Part shown: one piece after another, positions 20,821 to 32,163 of the stretch
Numbering within the stretch: the stretch's first letter is position 1
Layout: the number at the start of each line of letters is the position of its first letter
The notes under the pieces: generated by a model
Told to the model about the DNA's origin: nothing
What the model saw: the letters and a program-made list of their open reading frames with translations, nothing else
Database searches by the model: none
DNA from: Ischnura elegans
Taxonomy: Eukaryota; Arthropoda; Insecta; Odonata; Coenagrionidae
NCBI RefSeq assembly: GCF_921293095.1
Contig: NC_060258.1
Coordinates: 9,748,607 to 9,812,606 of the forward strand
Direction: 5' to 3'
DNA length: 64,000 nt
Program-made: the position numbers and the translations under genes

Positions 20821-22640
20821 TTTTTAGAGATCAAAAAAGAGGCATTTAGGCTATGAACTTTTTGAAAACATGATGCCTTTTACTGTCCTCTGTTCAAAAA
20901 GTTGGTTGAATTACCACTGCCGTGCAAAAATTAGAGGATTTGATACTCGTCTTTGTCTTTACGTAATGTTTATTTTATTTAAGCTGGTAGCAAAAACTGT
21001 AACTACTGTTTTTGCTAATATTTCTCATATCTCGCTCACTAAGGGTGAGGCCTTGAGACAAAGTTTCATTACAATTCCCTAAAAGACAGAGAAAAGAATG
21101 TCACATAAGACACAAAGAAATAATATCTCCTTCATCTTACACAGAAAACAGTATGTTTATACATGTCTTGAAAGGTATTCCCATCGTTGATTGTTAAAAG
21201 AAATCAGGCCGTTATATATACCAAATAATTTTGTAATGTGTGCTACGAATGTTGGCTATGTTGTGTAATCTGACTGATGTGTTCCATTGAATAATGGTGC
21301 ATAAGTAATTAAACCGACTAAATGAGTAACAGGGAAAGTTACTTTTCAAAAAACCATGCGATACAACTTTGTGAAAACATCAGGAGAGGTACAGGCTAAT
21401 GTTTGGTCAGAGAAATGCAACTTGTTAAACAAAACGAAACACAGAAATACCCACTGTTTAGACTGCACAGTACTGGCGAATCACCAATATATATATTAAC
21501 TTTTTCAATACCTTCTTCCTAAAATGTCAGATGCTGACATTTATCATGCAAGGGGCCAAAAGATTTCCATTCGAGTTCTTCCGTTGAGCACTTCCATTAA
21601 AGCTGCAAAACTGCTTTATGAGTTGAACGAAGTCTGCAGTCACAATCACACCTTAATCAATCCACCCTGCATTGGACAGTAAAAATAACATTGATGTCTC
21701 CCTTACTACATTTATCTATTTAAAGTTTCTCAAATCTGCATGAAATCATACTCGCCTATAACCCAACAAAAGAGTCCAAATGGAGAAGGCAGTGATCAAA
21801 AGAATACATGGGTTCCCTTTCATTTTCTCTCTTTACCTAGGATTAAGAGCAGAGGTGGATATCTTGGGGAAGAGAACGATATTCCCAGTGAGTCTTCTAC
21901 TCAGATTCACAGTCTCCTCATCGTGGGTCTATTTTCCAACCCTTGTAATAGGTAGCCACACCACCAACAGTCATATACAACAAATTTATATTTAATGACG
22001 GTTATTTACATAATAATGACAATTTTAAAGTATTTGCTAATGTTTACACCTCTTCTTTACTGTCATATTCCATGAATTCAACATGTTAACATGTTTCGTG
22101 GGCACTTCAGGAGATGTGGAGGGTCATCGATGGCGAACATTGTTTCACCTGCAAATCTGAAATAAAGATAGGATATCTTTGCCAAAGTTTTGGGGGAATA
22201 GGAAGGGCTATCTTCAAAGGGATTACTCATCACGCCAGCTTCCCTAATATAAGGGTACTCCCGTGGAAAAATACCATATAGTAAATGAATGTCCCTCGCA
22301 TGGAAGAAAATAATGACCTAATAGTACTCAAGTCCCCACCCTGTGCACTTGCATTTACCCCGTCATAACACCATTTACAGCACATATACAGTATGACACT
22401 AATGAAAAAAATCCACGGATTCTCCAAGAACATAAAAATACTATACGCTAAGTACGATATGTCACATCAAAACAGATTGTTTCATTAATTTTGAAATTGA
22501 ATTGGAGGAACAGGCACATACAGCGAAACCACCGTACTCGCCTACCGCCTTTGAGTGCATTAATGGCCAACTTATACTACAAATACTTACAATTGTTAAT
22601 TCCGGGGAAATGAATGCAATTTGATAGGGCTATCAGGAGT
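20821..22640. other. No recognised gene
   Basis: AT-rich sequence with short open frames only (up to 72 codons), none with a recognised family pattern. Some of it may be further decayed LINE sequence, but I could not confirm this. Confidence 0.35.
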
Positions 22641-22980
22641 ATTTAGCGCGCCATATCCGCTAGCATGACAACGTTGAGACGAAGGCATGTTTACACGGAT
22701 TAAACGATTCCAAACGGTTTGTTGTCGTCTGCCAGTAACCGCCGATTGGCTGTTATCCTGACGTCACGCGATTGCCACGCCACAGAGGCCGGGGTAGACG
22801 CGGAAAGCTCAACCTCTCTTCGCAGTGAATCGTAAATTTCTCCCCTTCTCGTGGCGCGGCATTTAGGCGTGTGGACGACATTACAACGTCTACAACTGAT
22901 CACAACATCGCTACTCTAGTGGCGGTCAGAGCGAGGACAGGGTCAACAGTTTTCGTGTATGGTGTGGAGATAAAGTGCGC
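22640..22980 (+). promoter_or_regulatory. GC-rich promoter-like island
   Basis: CpG-rich relative to its surroundings. It contains a reverse CCAAT box (GATTGGCT near 22744), TGACGTCA (near 22759) and GC-rich tracts up to an ATG at 22981. It is followed by a splice donor at 23041, so it could be the promoter and 5' UTR of an unrecognised rightward gene. Confidence 0.4.
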
Positions 22981-23040
22981 ATGCTTTTTTCCCTGGAGAG
23001 CCAGGATAAAGAGATTGTTATTGTTTTGGCATTACTTTCG
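22981..23040 (+). CDS. Candidate first coding exon
   Basis: ATG followed by MLFSLESQDKEIVIVLALLS, then an ideal donor TCG/GTAAGTG in phase 0. The short acidic-then-aliphatic start resembles, weakly, the N-termini of Harbinger-derived nucleases, but that is a guess. A downstream 67-codon frame (23418-23621) does not help identify it. It may equally be spurious. Confidence 0.25.
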
Positions 23041-23843
23041 GTAAGTGTTTCATTACTTCTATTCTTTGTTGTCACATAAAAACATTCAGACAGTTCTGTA
23101 TCACTCCACTCGTTTCTTTAATGTATTCATTAATTACGCGATCCCTGCCTAGATCTCAACAGTGGGATAATAAGTCCTGTTAACTACATATTGTTTAAAA
23201 GTTGGTGCTATAACAATGCATATTAAGGATGCAACGTTAGATTGCATGTTATGTAGGGTCGCATACCCGGTTATCCAACCTTCAGTGATGCGTAACATGA
23301 CGGATGCGACTCATAGACGACACTGAAATTGCTCACTTTACAAAGTCTCTCATTACGGTCAAGTGAGACTTAGCTAAAGTTCGTTTAATAGCCATTGCAA
23401 AGATCTCACTTTTTAATGTGGCTCTTAAGCTGCCAAAATCTCGATCAGGCCTTGAAAATTTGAGTGTTGGCGGTGAACACTGCGAAAAAAGTGAAAAAGA
23501 AGTTGACACACGATATTATATGCGTTCTTGTTTACATGGTTCTGGCGACTGGGATTCCGTGTTGTATTTTGTTAAGCTTTTATTAAGCTGCATTTTTTCT
23601 TTCTCTCTTACTGTGTACTAATGTAGAGGAATACTGCGTTATTGGAAGATTTGGTAAATTTTTACAAGAGGTACAATCCGGATTTCGCCTTCAAACCTTC
23701 ACTTTCCTGTAGTATTTTTGCCTCCTGATTAACGTGGTGACATTCATTCCTGGCGGAAATTAATAGTTTTCGAGATATTTTAACTTTTATGGATAGCGAT
23801 TTTCGGGTTCTGCGCATGCGCGGCCATATTGGAATGGCGGTAA

Positions 23844-24264
23844 TGCCCCGTTCACATTACGATCGTCCGAGCCGTCGTCCTAACGATAGTTGACCGAACT
23901 AGCCGTGTGAATGCAAGTTCTGACTATAGTTGACGTAGTTCCGAACGTTGCCACTTTACTATGGTTAGGCGCTGGGAGACCGGAAACGGAAGCAACAAGA
24001 GAAGGACGAAAAGCTCGTTAAGCTCTATTATTTTCATGGATTTGTCCTAGGAAGGAAGAATATGAGCGGAAGAAAAATTATTCGGTAAATACACGTTGAA
24101 AACAGTAACATCTTGTCAATGCAAACTTCAACAGCTTTGCTAATCATCAATTTCCCGTTCACTTTAGATGTCAGCACTAGAGAGCAGCACAGGTTTCAAC
24201 CATCGTAATGTGAATGCACGATAGTTACGACGACGGCTCGGACGATCGTAATGTGAACGAGGCA
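23844..24264. mobile_element. Harbinger-like MITE, TAA target duplication
   Basis: A 421-bp element whose ends TGCCCCGTTCACATTACGAT and its inverse ATCGTAATGTGAACGAGGCA match for at least 37 bp (about one mismatch). It is flanked by TAA (23841-23843 and 24265-24267). A 3-bp TWA duplication is typical of the PIF/Harbinger superfamily. Noncoding. Confidence 0.75.
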
Positions 24265-24348
24265 TAAATGAGTTTCACGGAACATGTTTGAAATTGTAAA
24301 CAAGAGAAAAATATCCCTAGTGACGGTCCAATGCATAACAAAGTGGGA

Positions 24349-24600
24349 GGTAGAAGTGGATAAATCACTTTCTGGGCACATGTACGGGCTGGTCAACTAG
24401 AAAAAAATATCCTTCGAGCTGGTCCAGTTGGTAAAGTGGGTAAATCACTTTCCGGGCACATGTACGAGTTGGTCAACTAGAAAAAAATATCCTTCGAGCT
24501 GGTCTAGTTGGTAAAGTGGGTAAATCACTTTCCGGGCACATATACGAGTTGGTCAACTAGAAAAAAATATCCTTCGAGCTGGTCCAGTTGGTAGGGTGGG
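24349..24600. repeat. 80-bp tandem repeat, three units
   Basis: The unit begins TAAATCACTTTCTGGGCACA and includes CTAGAAAAAAATATCCTTCG; starts are at 24361, 24441 and 24521. Units differ at only a few positions. The array lies inside the foldback element. Confidence 0.9.
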
Positions 24601-24937
24601 AGGTAGAAGTGGGTAAAATGTGCTTACCTTCCAGTGCTTATGGTTGCCCAGATGTCCCAGGCAGGTCTTCCTCAGTGGGTAAACTTTAAATTTGGCGGCA
24701 TGGTAATGTTTGCGCATGCGCAGAAGGTGAAGTGCGCAAAGTAAAGGGTGAGTAAGTGAAGATCGTAAATGGCGGCGCATGCGCAGAACCCGAAAATCGC
24801 TATCCATAAAAGTTAAAATATCTCGAAAACTATTAATTTCCGCCAGGAATGAATGTCACCACGTTAATCAGGAGGCAAAAATACTACAGGAAAGTGAAGG
24901 TTTGAAGGCGAAATCCGGATTTTACCTCTTGTAAAAT

Positions 24938-25774
24938 AATACCGAAGCTTTTCCCCAATAGCTTTTTTGCACGTAAATGAACTGAGTTGTCTGAATAAAA
25001 GCTCACTTATAATTATCTTGATCGTGTATTGGTAATGCCCTTCGATGTTTCCAGGGAAGTAAAAGTTTAAATGCTGATATTTTCACGTTATTTTATGATC
25101 ATCTTCTATGATTAACGGCACACGGTTGTTTGGACTACATGTTAGGCGAAGTTTGATGGTATACGTTCAGTGATGGTGAATGAAATTCTCTCGCGTTAAC
25201 TTGAAACTGTACCAATTAATTAGAATATTTACCAATCAGTGGTTGTCTCTGGTGGATCCATATTTTGATGGAGGTATGGGTGTGTATTGAATTCTTTTGT
25301 GCTTACCAATATTTTAATTCTTGGAATGTTGGTTTAAGGGGTTATCTATGCTAGAAGAATGGACAGTCAAGTATACCTACCTATGTCATCAAAACCAATG
25401 AATATAAGATGAAACGCAATGAAACATGTTGAATGTGAGAATAGATTTATATCAATATAAATATCTCAATGTCTGCTTCAAATGATGCCTCGGCATATGT
25501 GAATACATAACCCGAGTATCCATTCACGAATTTTGTAGTGAAAAATGTCAATGAAGTCTGTGATGCTTTGTAAATAAAATTTCATAACAATCCTACATCC
25601 TCGAGAAAATATTGTTTTTCTGCAAATAATGTTATTATGAAGGAAAGTATGTTTTACTTTTTATCACTGCCTTTCATGAGGAGATCATCATTGTATAAAC
25701 ATTCAAATGCAGAGTCAAAAAAACGAAACAGAAACCGTCTAGTTTCAAAATGACAGAAACATGATAAACGTGAT
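24938..25774. other. No recognised gene
   Basis: AT-rich spacer between the foldback element and the second ZL unit; nothing recognised. Confidence 0.4.
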
Positions 25775-26490
25775 ATGGAGTCATACGGAAATAGTACATT
25801 ATGCAATTATGGAATGAAAACGCTTAAAATGCAATACAACGTATTAGAAACTATAAGTATTTGGTTGGCCAAGCGACATGAAAATCAAGTATTTCCTTAC
25901 GAAGACCATTTACGCCACTTTTGCTATCATATTCAAGTATCTTTGAGGGAAATTTTAGAGTATAACACATAAATAACCTAAATACTTAACGATTAGCTTG
26001 TATTCAAAATCAACATAAATTATGCCAACCAGTCAACCACTTAACTCTGTTGTAATTATCACATAATCATAAAATTTTCCTTGGTGGTATAATGTTCGAT
26101 AGAGTTCAACTTCAAAATTTAAGTAATGGGTCATCTCCATCAATACCAACTCGATGTATTTTCACGGAAAAGACGTATATTAAGTGTCTGGCTATTTCAT
26201 GAAACGCGCCAGTCTGCTGCTGTGTCCTCTCCAAAAAATTAATTCCTATTAATTTCCGTAACCCAAATATCTTCTTATTTTAACTTATAATACAGCCGGT
26301 GTAGTCATATTTATTCATCCGTGAAGGACACTTTCGCCCATAAGTCAACTCAGGTTGGGCACTTTAGATTACAGTGACAATTCGGCCATTTTCTTCTAAA
26401 GTGGCGTTTATGAAACGGAAAAAGCAGACTTTAGCTCAGCAAAAGTATACTTTAGCTTAAAATGCCGTCTATCAAACGCCTCCTTACATT
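25775..26490 (+). repeat. R2 block with a 65-codon open frame
   Basis: 25872-26490 matches 3752-4370. Here the frame is open from 25775 to 25972 and reads through LAKRHENQVFPYEDHLRHF across the point where the homologous sequence joins broken ZL1. This copy may therefore preserve the original left neighbour of R2. No family was recognised for the frame. Confidence 0.4.
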
Positions 26491-27225
26491 AGTAAAAATT
26501 GTTTAGTGAGTTAAAATGTGCGTTCTTCATCATATTCATAGGGGTACCCAGCGAGGGTTGGGGAAGGGGGGCAGCTACCCCCCGTAAAAGCTAAAATGCA
26601 GAAGAGTTATTAGAGCAAAATCAATACGGAATTGAAAGGAATGTATTCAACAAATTTTCTTTAAGCCCACGAAAAATCATATATATTTGTAAGATATGTA
26701 ACAAAGTAAAACTATTTTTTCAAGGAAATAATCTCACAAATCACATGGCTTGTCCCCCCCTAGTTATGATCCTGGGTATGCCCTTGCCTGATTACATGAT
26801 TCATTAAAATACGTACGGGTTAATGTCAAGATGAAAGACCGTGAGCATGAACACCAAAATGCACCATGTTACCGCCCAACTTGTGCGAATGCATGCACGG
26901 GAAATAGAACCTGTTCTAATTTGGTTCATCCATTCGTATATGTTCCGTTCCGGTCCACCAAAATCATTCACACATACGTACATTAACTTGTACGTGTTAA
27001 TGTACCATGTAACAAGGCCTTAATATCCCAGACAGCACAAAATATCTGGAGCGTCTTCAGCTAATATCTATTAAATATCTCGTAATAACCTTTGTTGAAA
27101 TTTTTTAAGTATCTGAATGTCTGCTTTTCTGGCATCTACATGATATCTTGAGAATATATTTTCTAGACATTCATATTAAATTTTGACCCGCTTGGCAATT
27201 GCAGGATAAGTGACTTGAATATAAT
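26490..27225. repeat. R1 and R3 repeats upstream of ZL3
   Basis: Colinear with 4370-5055: the GGGGTACCC-ended MITE, the GTACGGGTTAATG segment and the CCCAGACAGCACA segment in the same order. Homology is interrupted at 27226 by a TIR-bounded insertion and resumes at 29746. Confidence 0.65.
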
Positions 27226-27671
27226 CCCCAGACGGCACAGGAAGTTTTCGTACCTAAATACGAGGGTGGACAATCAAGATACAAAAATCGCGCTTAGGAA
27301 GTTACTTAGAAGGTTTTGTTTCTTTATTTCCTTTAATGACGAAAAAAGATGCAAGAGGACTGGCAAATTCATATGCATCGATAAAATTGTATCTCATCGA
27401 TAAAACTGTATTCGGTCTGGGACTATTTTCTTTCGCGGGTGGTGCCATCTGGTGCCATCGTGCCATATCCTCCTAGAAAGATCACATGTATTCACAAGCT
27501 AGCACAAGCCGTTGGAGATCGCGTCGTTTACGTCACGTCTCACCACATTTCAGGGATTTTTGTGGTTAAGTTTGTGAAAAATAGAGTGTCTGGTAATGGT
27601 GAAGTTTCCCTTATTCTTTAATTTCATTCTCTGGGCTTCAGAAACGTGTTTGTGAGATATTTTTGTTAAAA

Positions 27672-28490
27672 ATGCCTTCCGTGTGTGTAATGTCGGGATG
27701 TAATGGAAACTCCGGGACATGGCTCAAGTTTTTAGCTTTCCAAAAGATCCTGAGTTGAAGAAGAAGTGCATTTGGGCGATAAGAAGAAAACATTTCACCC
27801 CCACGAAAAACTGTGATGGTATGTACTCTTTCTCGCTGTAATTATTTGGATGTAATTTTAAGTTAGAAGTGGCTTCGGGATGTTGATGCATCAACATCCC
27901 GAACTATTCAGTACTGAAGTACTATAGTACTATTCAGTACTAAAAATGGTGATTCAAAATATTGTAGCAGCAATTCTTTTGAAAATTCTTGCATTTTAGT
28001 TGTCTTTTTTGTATTAATTCATTCGGTAAACGTGTGGTTAAAGGAGAAACTAGGAATAAGCTGCCAAGTTTATAGGATCGAATATTGCTTCTTAGCTTGC
28101 CCTATGGTGTATTACACGTCGGCTTTCATCATTTCAAATTATCTTATGCTATAGTTTAAAACAATAAAAATATCAGGCATACAAATATTTACTATATTTA
28201 CGAGCCTATAGTAATTTGATTTCTCATGCAGAAATACCAAAAATTGGAAATGATTTGACCTAATAAGTTACATGGTATTTTATTATTTATTAATTTTAGG
28301 TGTGTGAGATTCACATCGCACCTTGTGATATCAGAAAATAATCTGTGGCCTTGGACGAGAAGACGAGGAGAAAATTCTTGCTGAATTGAAGTTACCCAGA
28401 TTGGAGGAAGGTACCATTGCTTCACTGTTACCTGTCGCCAAGAAGACAGACATTGTGGCAGAAGTGACATATTTGTGGATGTGGATTTGA
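27672..28490 (+). pseudogene. THAP-domain remnant inside the 2.5-kb element
   Basis: The start MPSVCVMSGCNGNSG gives the C-x4-C pair. One base out of frame follows VFSFPKDPELKKKCIWAIRR and KHFTPTKNCD, the typical THAP middle. A GTATGT donor (27819) and TTTTAG acceptor (28298-28299) bracket an intron. After it VCEIH provides the C-x2-H pair, again not quite in phase, then a further shifted segment KILAELKLPRLEEGTIASLL resembling the post-THAP tail. Several frameshifts make it a relic. This THAP is of a different subtype from the THAP remnants at the two window ends. Confidence 0.6.
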
Positions 28491-29271
28491 TTAGTGCAAG
28501 TTGGTGCAGTGATAGTGGACGTTTATCGGAGAAAGTATTGACGATAGTTTGTATGTATCGACCAGTCCTCTTTTAAATAATTTTCTATTCGAAAGAGAAT
28601 CAGAGTAATTGTTTCGCTAAATTAGATGTGGGATAGAAGAGAAAATTGGAAATATTATTGTGGTTGACAATAGAAAATACATAATATATGTATTGTATTT
28701 CTGTGGGTTTTTTCTTTCCTGCCTCTTTAAAATTTCTTGCGGTGGTGACTTCATGCAAAGTAAGTATAAAATCAGAGGTGTGATCTAAGAGATAACATGT
28801 TTTATTTTACAAGTGTTTATGCTGGTGATTTGGCAGGACTTTCATATTTTTAATAGGTTGATACATTTACTGCAGTGACCTAGAGACTTTTACTCATCCC
28901 AAATAATTTTTCAAATACTTTAGCGCCTGATATGGGTAAGTTTTAGTAGCTGAGACTGAACTATACGTTAATTTTTGCTTGCATTTTGATAAATTCGATC
29001 ATACTAATAGCAGATGTGTCAGCAATCCTGTTTCATCGGCAATTTTTATTTAAAAGTTTTATTTCGTCAGGCTTTAGGGTAAGCTTTTTAATGCTCGTGG
29101 GCTATGTGATGTCTTATTTAGTGTCAAAATTAATAAGAATTTACTCTCATTAACATCTCAAGGTTTCCATGTAAGTACGAGCCACTTAAGAATTCTGGAT
29201 GCAGGGGATGCGTGAATTAGCCGTGAGAATCTCATTTTTCGCAGAGTTATTTAAGTGGCCGAGTAAGTTTT

Positions 29272-29416
29272 GTAAGTTCTCAATGGGTAAATAATACTAT
29301 ATCATGAATTCTAATTACCATGAAAAACTCACAACCGACAAAAACTTTGTCGGTCGTGAGTCTTTCATGGTAATTAGAATTCATGATATGGTGTTATTTA
29401 CCTATTGAGAACTTAC
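29272..29416. mobile_element. 145-bp near-perfect hairpin
   Basis: The arms pair from GTAAGTTCTCAATGGGTAAA to TTTACCTATTGAGAACTTAC, with the centre at ACCGACAAAAACTTTGTCGGT. The stem is about 65 bp with few mismatches. It is probably a foldback MITE nested in the 2.5-kb element. Confidence 0.75.
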
Positions 29417-29745
29417 AATTCATAATGATTCGTATCAAGGTTCTCGCTACGGTCGGTAGTTATCGATTGTGTTGCGTTCGATACATTTTTCGATCGTGCG
29501 AGTTACGATATAACTAATTTCGACCTAATCGATTGAGGTTAGCTTGAGTGCCGTGTTCCTGCGCGCTTTGTATCCAATCGTACGTGCTTAGTAGCGGACA
29601 TTCACATGCTGCGTACGCGCTTCGTCGACAGGCCGCGAATGGAATGTATCCATTGACGAAAAGCGACGGAGCGGCATAGTATCCCCTTAGTCAATGGGTA
29701 CTATGTACATACGAATTAGATACGGAGGGTTCTGTGCCGTCTGGG

Positions 29746-30288
29746 TATGTTCCGGTATAGCAAGAGTTTAGTATTCAACTGAATTGTTCTCAATTATTGG
29801 CTCTGCTTCTTTGGTATCACTGACATGGCAATGACAACATCACCTCGCTGCAACATGTCGGGTGTGACAGCCGTGAATGGTCTCCCTGACTACTTGAAGC
29901 AAACAAACTGCCTTCTGTTGCTCTCGTCCTCTGAACCCAGGGAATAACTGCAATCTTGTTGGCTGTGCATGCTCCATAATTTTTGCACAAACGTATATTG
30001 AATATTCTCCACAATTTCTTTCCCAGCGTTGAGAAATACAGTGAAGGCACACTGCTTGTAATGTATCTCCCTGACAGATGCCATATTGAAATGGTCATAC
30101 AGCTAAGCTATCAGTCGGAAAAACTAGTAATTTTGCGTGCAGATCCATGGAACTTCAGATAACGCATAGGTATCTTAACGTTTCACAACAATACCATTTC
30201 TGTCGGATGAGAAAACAATAATGGTGCATTACTTCATGGGCAACCCTCATACTCATTTCATTTCTTTTTATTTCTAGGTGCAGTTGAA
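29746..30288 (+). other. ZL3 5' flank with splice acceptor
   Basis: Matches 5060-5587 and 54528-55062. It ends TTTATTTCTAG/GTGCAGTTGAA before the ATG. A reverse-strand frame (30084-29890) corresponds to the start of the antisense frame upstream of ZL5 but is frame-broken near its end. Confidence 0.5.
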
Positions 30289-31351
30289 ATGGCAGGTGCT
30301 GGCAATGCAGTGGAAACCCTTCTTGTTGAAGAGGATGTAGCACGAGATGGGGTGACAGAGCTTGAGCAAGGGGCCAGAGATTCAACGGATGAAATGCGCC
30401 ACTACCTATCCAGCAAATTCGCTTCTCTGCAAGATGAGATTCACAAAGAGATCACGTCCAGGGATGTTCTGCTCCGAAAACTGGAGGAGAGCGTCACCAG
30501 ATTATCTGAAGATATCGCTCCTCTGAAGGATTATGTGACGGCAAAGATGCAAGAAGAGGCGCACAGTGCAAGTTCTCAATCTTCAGGTTCACCTGAAGGT
30601 GGCGCTAGTCAGGATGGAGACCAGGAAACTGAAGAAGAGAGAAATAAGAGAGTCCAGAATAGATGTGTGGACGTGATGATGAGTCTCACAGAAATACGGA
30701 TGAATAACGAAGAGAAAACTCAGAAAGTCAGAGGTTTTAACGAGAGAATATACAAAACATCCCCCTTGACTCTCCCTCTCTTATGTTAACGTTCCTGGAG
30801 AGAAATGGTGGAGTGAAAGTACTTATCGATTGTGAGTCCCACAATATCTCCAACTTAGTGAAACGATTGGTCAACCTTGATGGTGAAAAACGAGATGGAA
30901 AAGCATTTATAACGTTTGCCGACATTTTTAATACTGGGTTTACTTGGGAGGTGTGCGTGTGCAAATCGACGTAAATAAATGGGGCCAATATGTTGGCGAA
31001 ACTTTTGACCCTGAAGTTTCCCTGGCTCAAAGCTTGGCACAGATAGTGATGTACTTAATCTTCAAAAACCGAGGATGTCCTTACGTTTGTGACGATGAAA
31101 TGTATGAGAAACTGTATGAGAAAATTGTGCTTGAAACATCGCAGAAGAAGGACTCAGTGACCATGGATGGCTGTGTATATCATGCCTTGAGTATGAAATC
31201 ATCTTTAGCGAGAGAAGTATCGTTGATTTCGGTCGTCCCAGGAATGTTGGTCAAGTACGGTTCGAAGGAAGGAATGTCGAAACTGCTGGAGCAGGTGCCT
31301 TTCCTCACGTTCTTCTTCTTGCAACATGTGATTCCGAAAATGAGGAGCTAG
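30289..31351 (+). pseudogene. ZL3: zincin-like family copy with two frameshifts
   Basis: Frame one (30289-30789) covers the coiled coil and linker. A 5-bp insertion in the TTGAC..TCTCTT region shifts to a second frame (to about 30940), and a 1-bp loss at TTTTTAATACTGG shifts to a third (30944-31351), which ends at KMRS and TAG. The same two shifts occur in ZL4. The degenerate LAQSLAQIV motif is present. The N-terminal part is like ZL6 (it lacks the NAL insert), whereas the rest is nearly identical to ZL4, so the copy is mosaic. Confidence 0.8.
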
Positions 31352-32163
31352 TGTCTGCGGTAAGTGACTTACTTGGTAAACATTATCTGAATTAAGGAAT
31401 TTTTATGAAAAATCCACTTAAGAGATGTACTAATGGTAGTTAACTCTAGATTGCAACAGATTCCCTTTGATACCATTGTCGTCGGCTGATAAATTTGTGG
31501 TGCTTTACTTATTAGCAACATGTGAAGTCTTGTAAATCATAAACAAAGCTAAAAACTGATTTCCATCGAATCACAGTTTATTGATCTGTGTCTAATTCCT
31601 TGAATCAAAAACAAAGTATTTTTAAGGCATTTTAAATGTAGTTAATGCTCACAATAAAAGTTTTTAGGTTTGATATATGTAGTTACCAACCTAAACTGAA
31701 GTTGCCACATTTATGTACTATTTGTAGTAAACTGAAAGAAAAAAACTATTTTCTATCAGTATTATGGTAGAAACCTGTTCTAAGATAGCAGCATTATCTC
31801 TCTATTTGCTGAAACAAATTGTATGTAAATAGGCATATTTTTCATTCATGCAAACGACATCAGTGCCTTTACATCATGCAATATTATTGGGATCAGTATT
31901 CAAATCCACGTTTATGTTTACATATACGAGTTGACTTTTTGCATAATATTGTTTATTATCTGGTTCATGGAACACCATATTTCTCTGATTATAGTTCCCC
32001 TCAGAAAATAGTCCCCCCCCACTAATTTCCAGATTTCAGTTTCTGGAAAAATTTAAAAAATGCGTTTGAATATTGTCACCTCTTTTCTATAGTACCAAGG
32101 TCATTTGTCATGTCATGCAGTAAAACGATCCCTTTATTAAGCATTACTTATCTTTTATTCTGA
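31352..32163. other. ZL3 3' flank
   Basis: GCGGTAAGTGACTTACTTGG follows the stop: the family splice donor (31361 area), now in the 3' UTR. The remainder is an inverted match of 58839-58020. It includes a 60-codon frame (31819-32000) conserved at 58365-58180, which is simply shared duplicated DNA with no recognised domain. Confidence 0.5.

Larger units (their letters stand above)
23659..24937. mobile_element. Foldback element with 164-bp arms
   Basis: The left arm (23659-23822) and right arm (24774-24937) are near-perfect inverted copies running from TTTTACAAGAGGTA to TCTGCGCATGCGC. Between them are a nested Harbinger-like MITE and an 80-bp tandem array. No transposase is encoded. The arm tips contain TGCGCATGCGC, the NRF1/erect-wing consensus core, and a third copy is at 24711-24722. 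Confidence 0.8.
27226..29745. mobile_element. 2.5-kb TIR element carrying a THAP remnant
   Basis: The left end CCCAGACGGCACAGGA and right end TCTGTGCCGTCTGGG are inverted, with a weaker match continuing for about 40 bp. The flanks of ZL2 (5055-5070) and ZL5 (54515-54530) run straight across this point (GAATATAATATGTTCCGG), so it is an insertion. No clean target duplication could be read. It carries a THAP-type exon pair, which would suit a P-superfamily or other THAP-encoding transposon, but no transposase catalytic domain was recognised. Confidence 0.6.

Noticed and set aside
20870-21082. 70-codon frame as the continuation of the LINE
   Set aside because: It follows the RT fragment at a plausible distance, but I could not match it to the expected post-RT pattern.
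24196-24396. 66-codon reverse frame as a gene
   Set aside because: It spans the boundary of the Harbinger-like MITE and the foldback interior, so it has no single origin.
31819-32025. 68-codon frame conserved at 58180-58365
   Set aside because: Conservation is explained by recent inverted duplication of the ZL 3' flank; the frame has no start context or domain.
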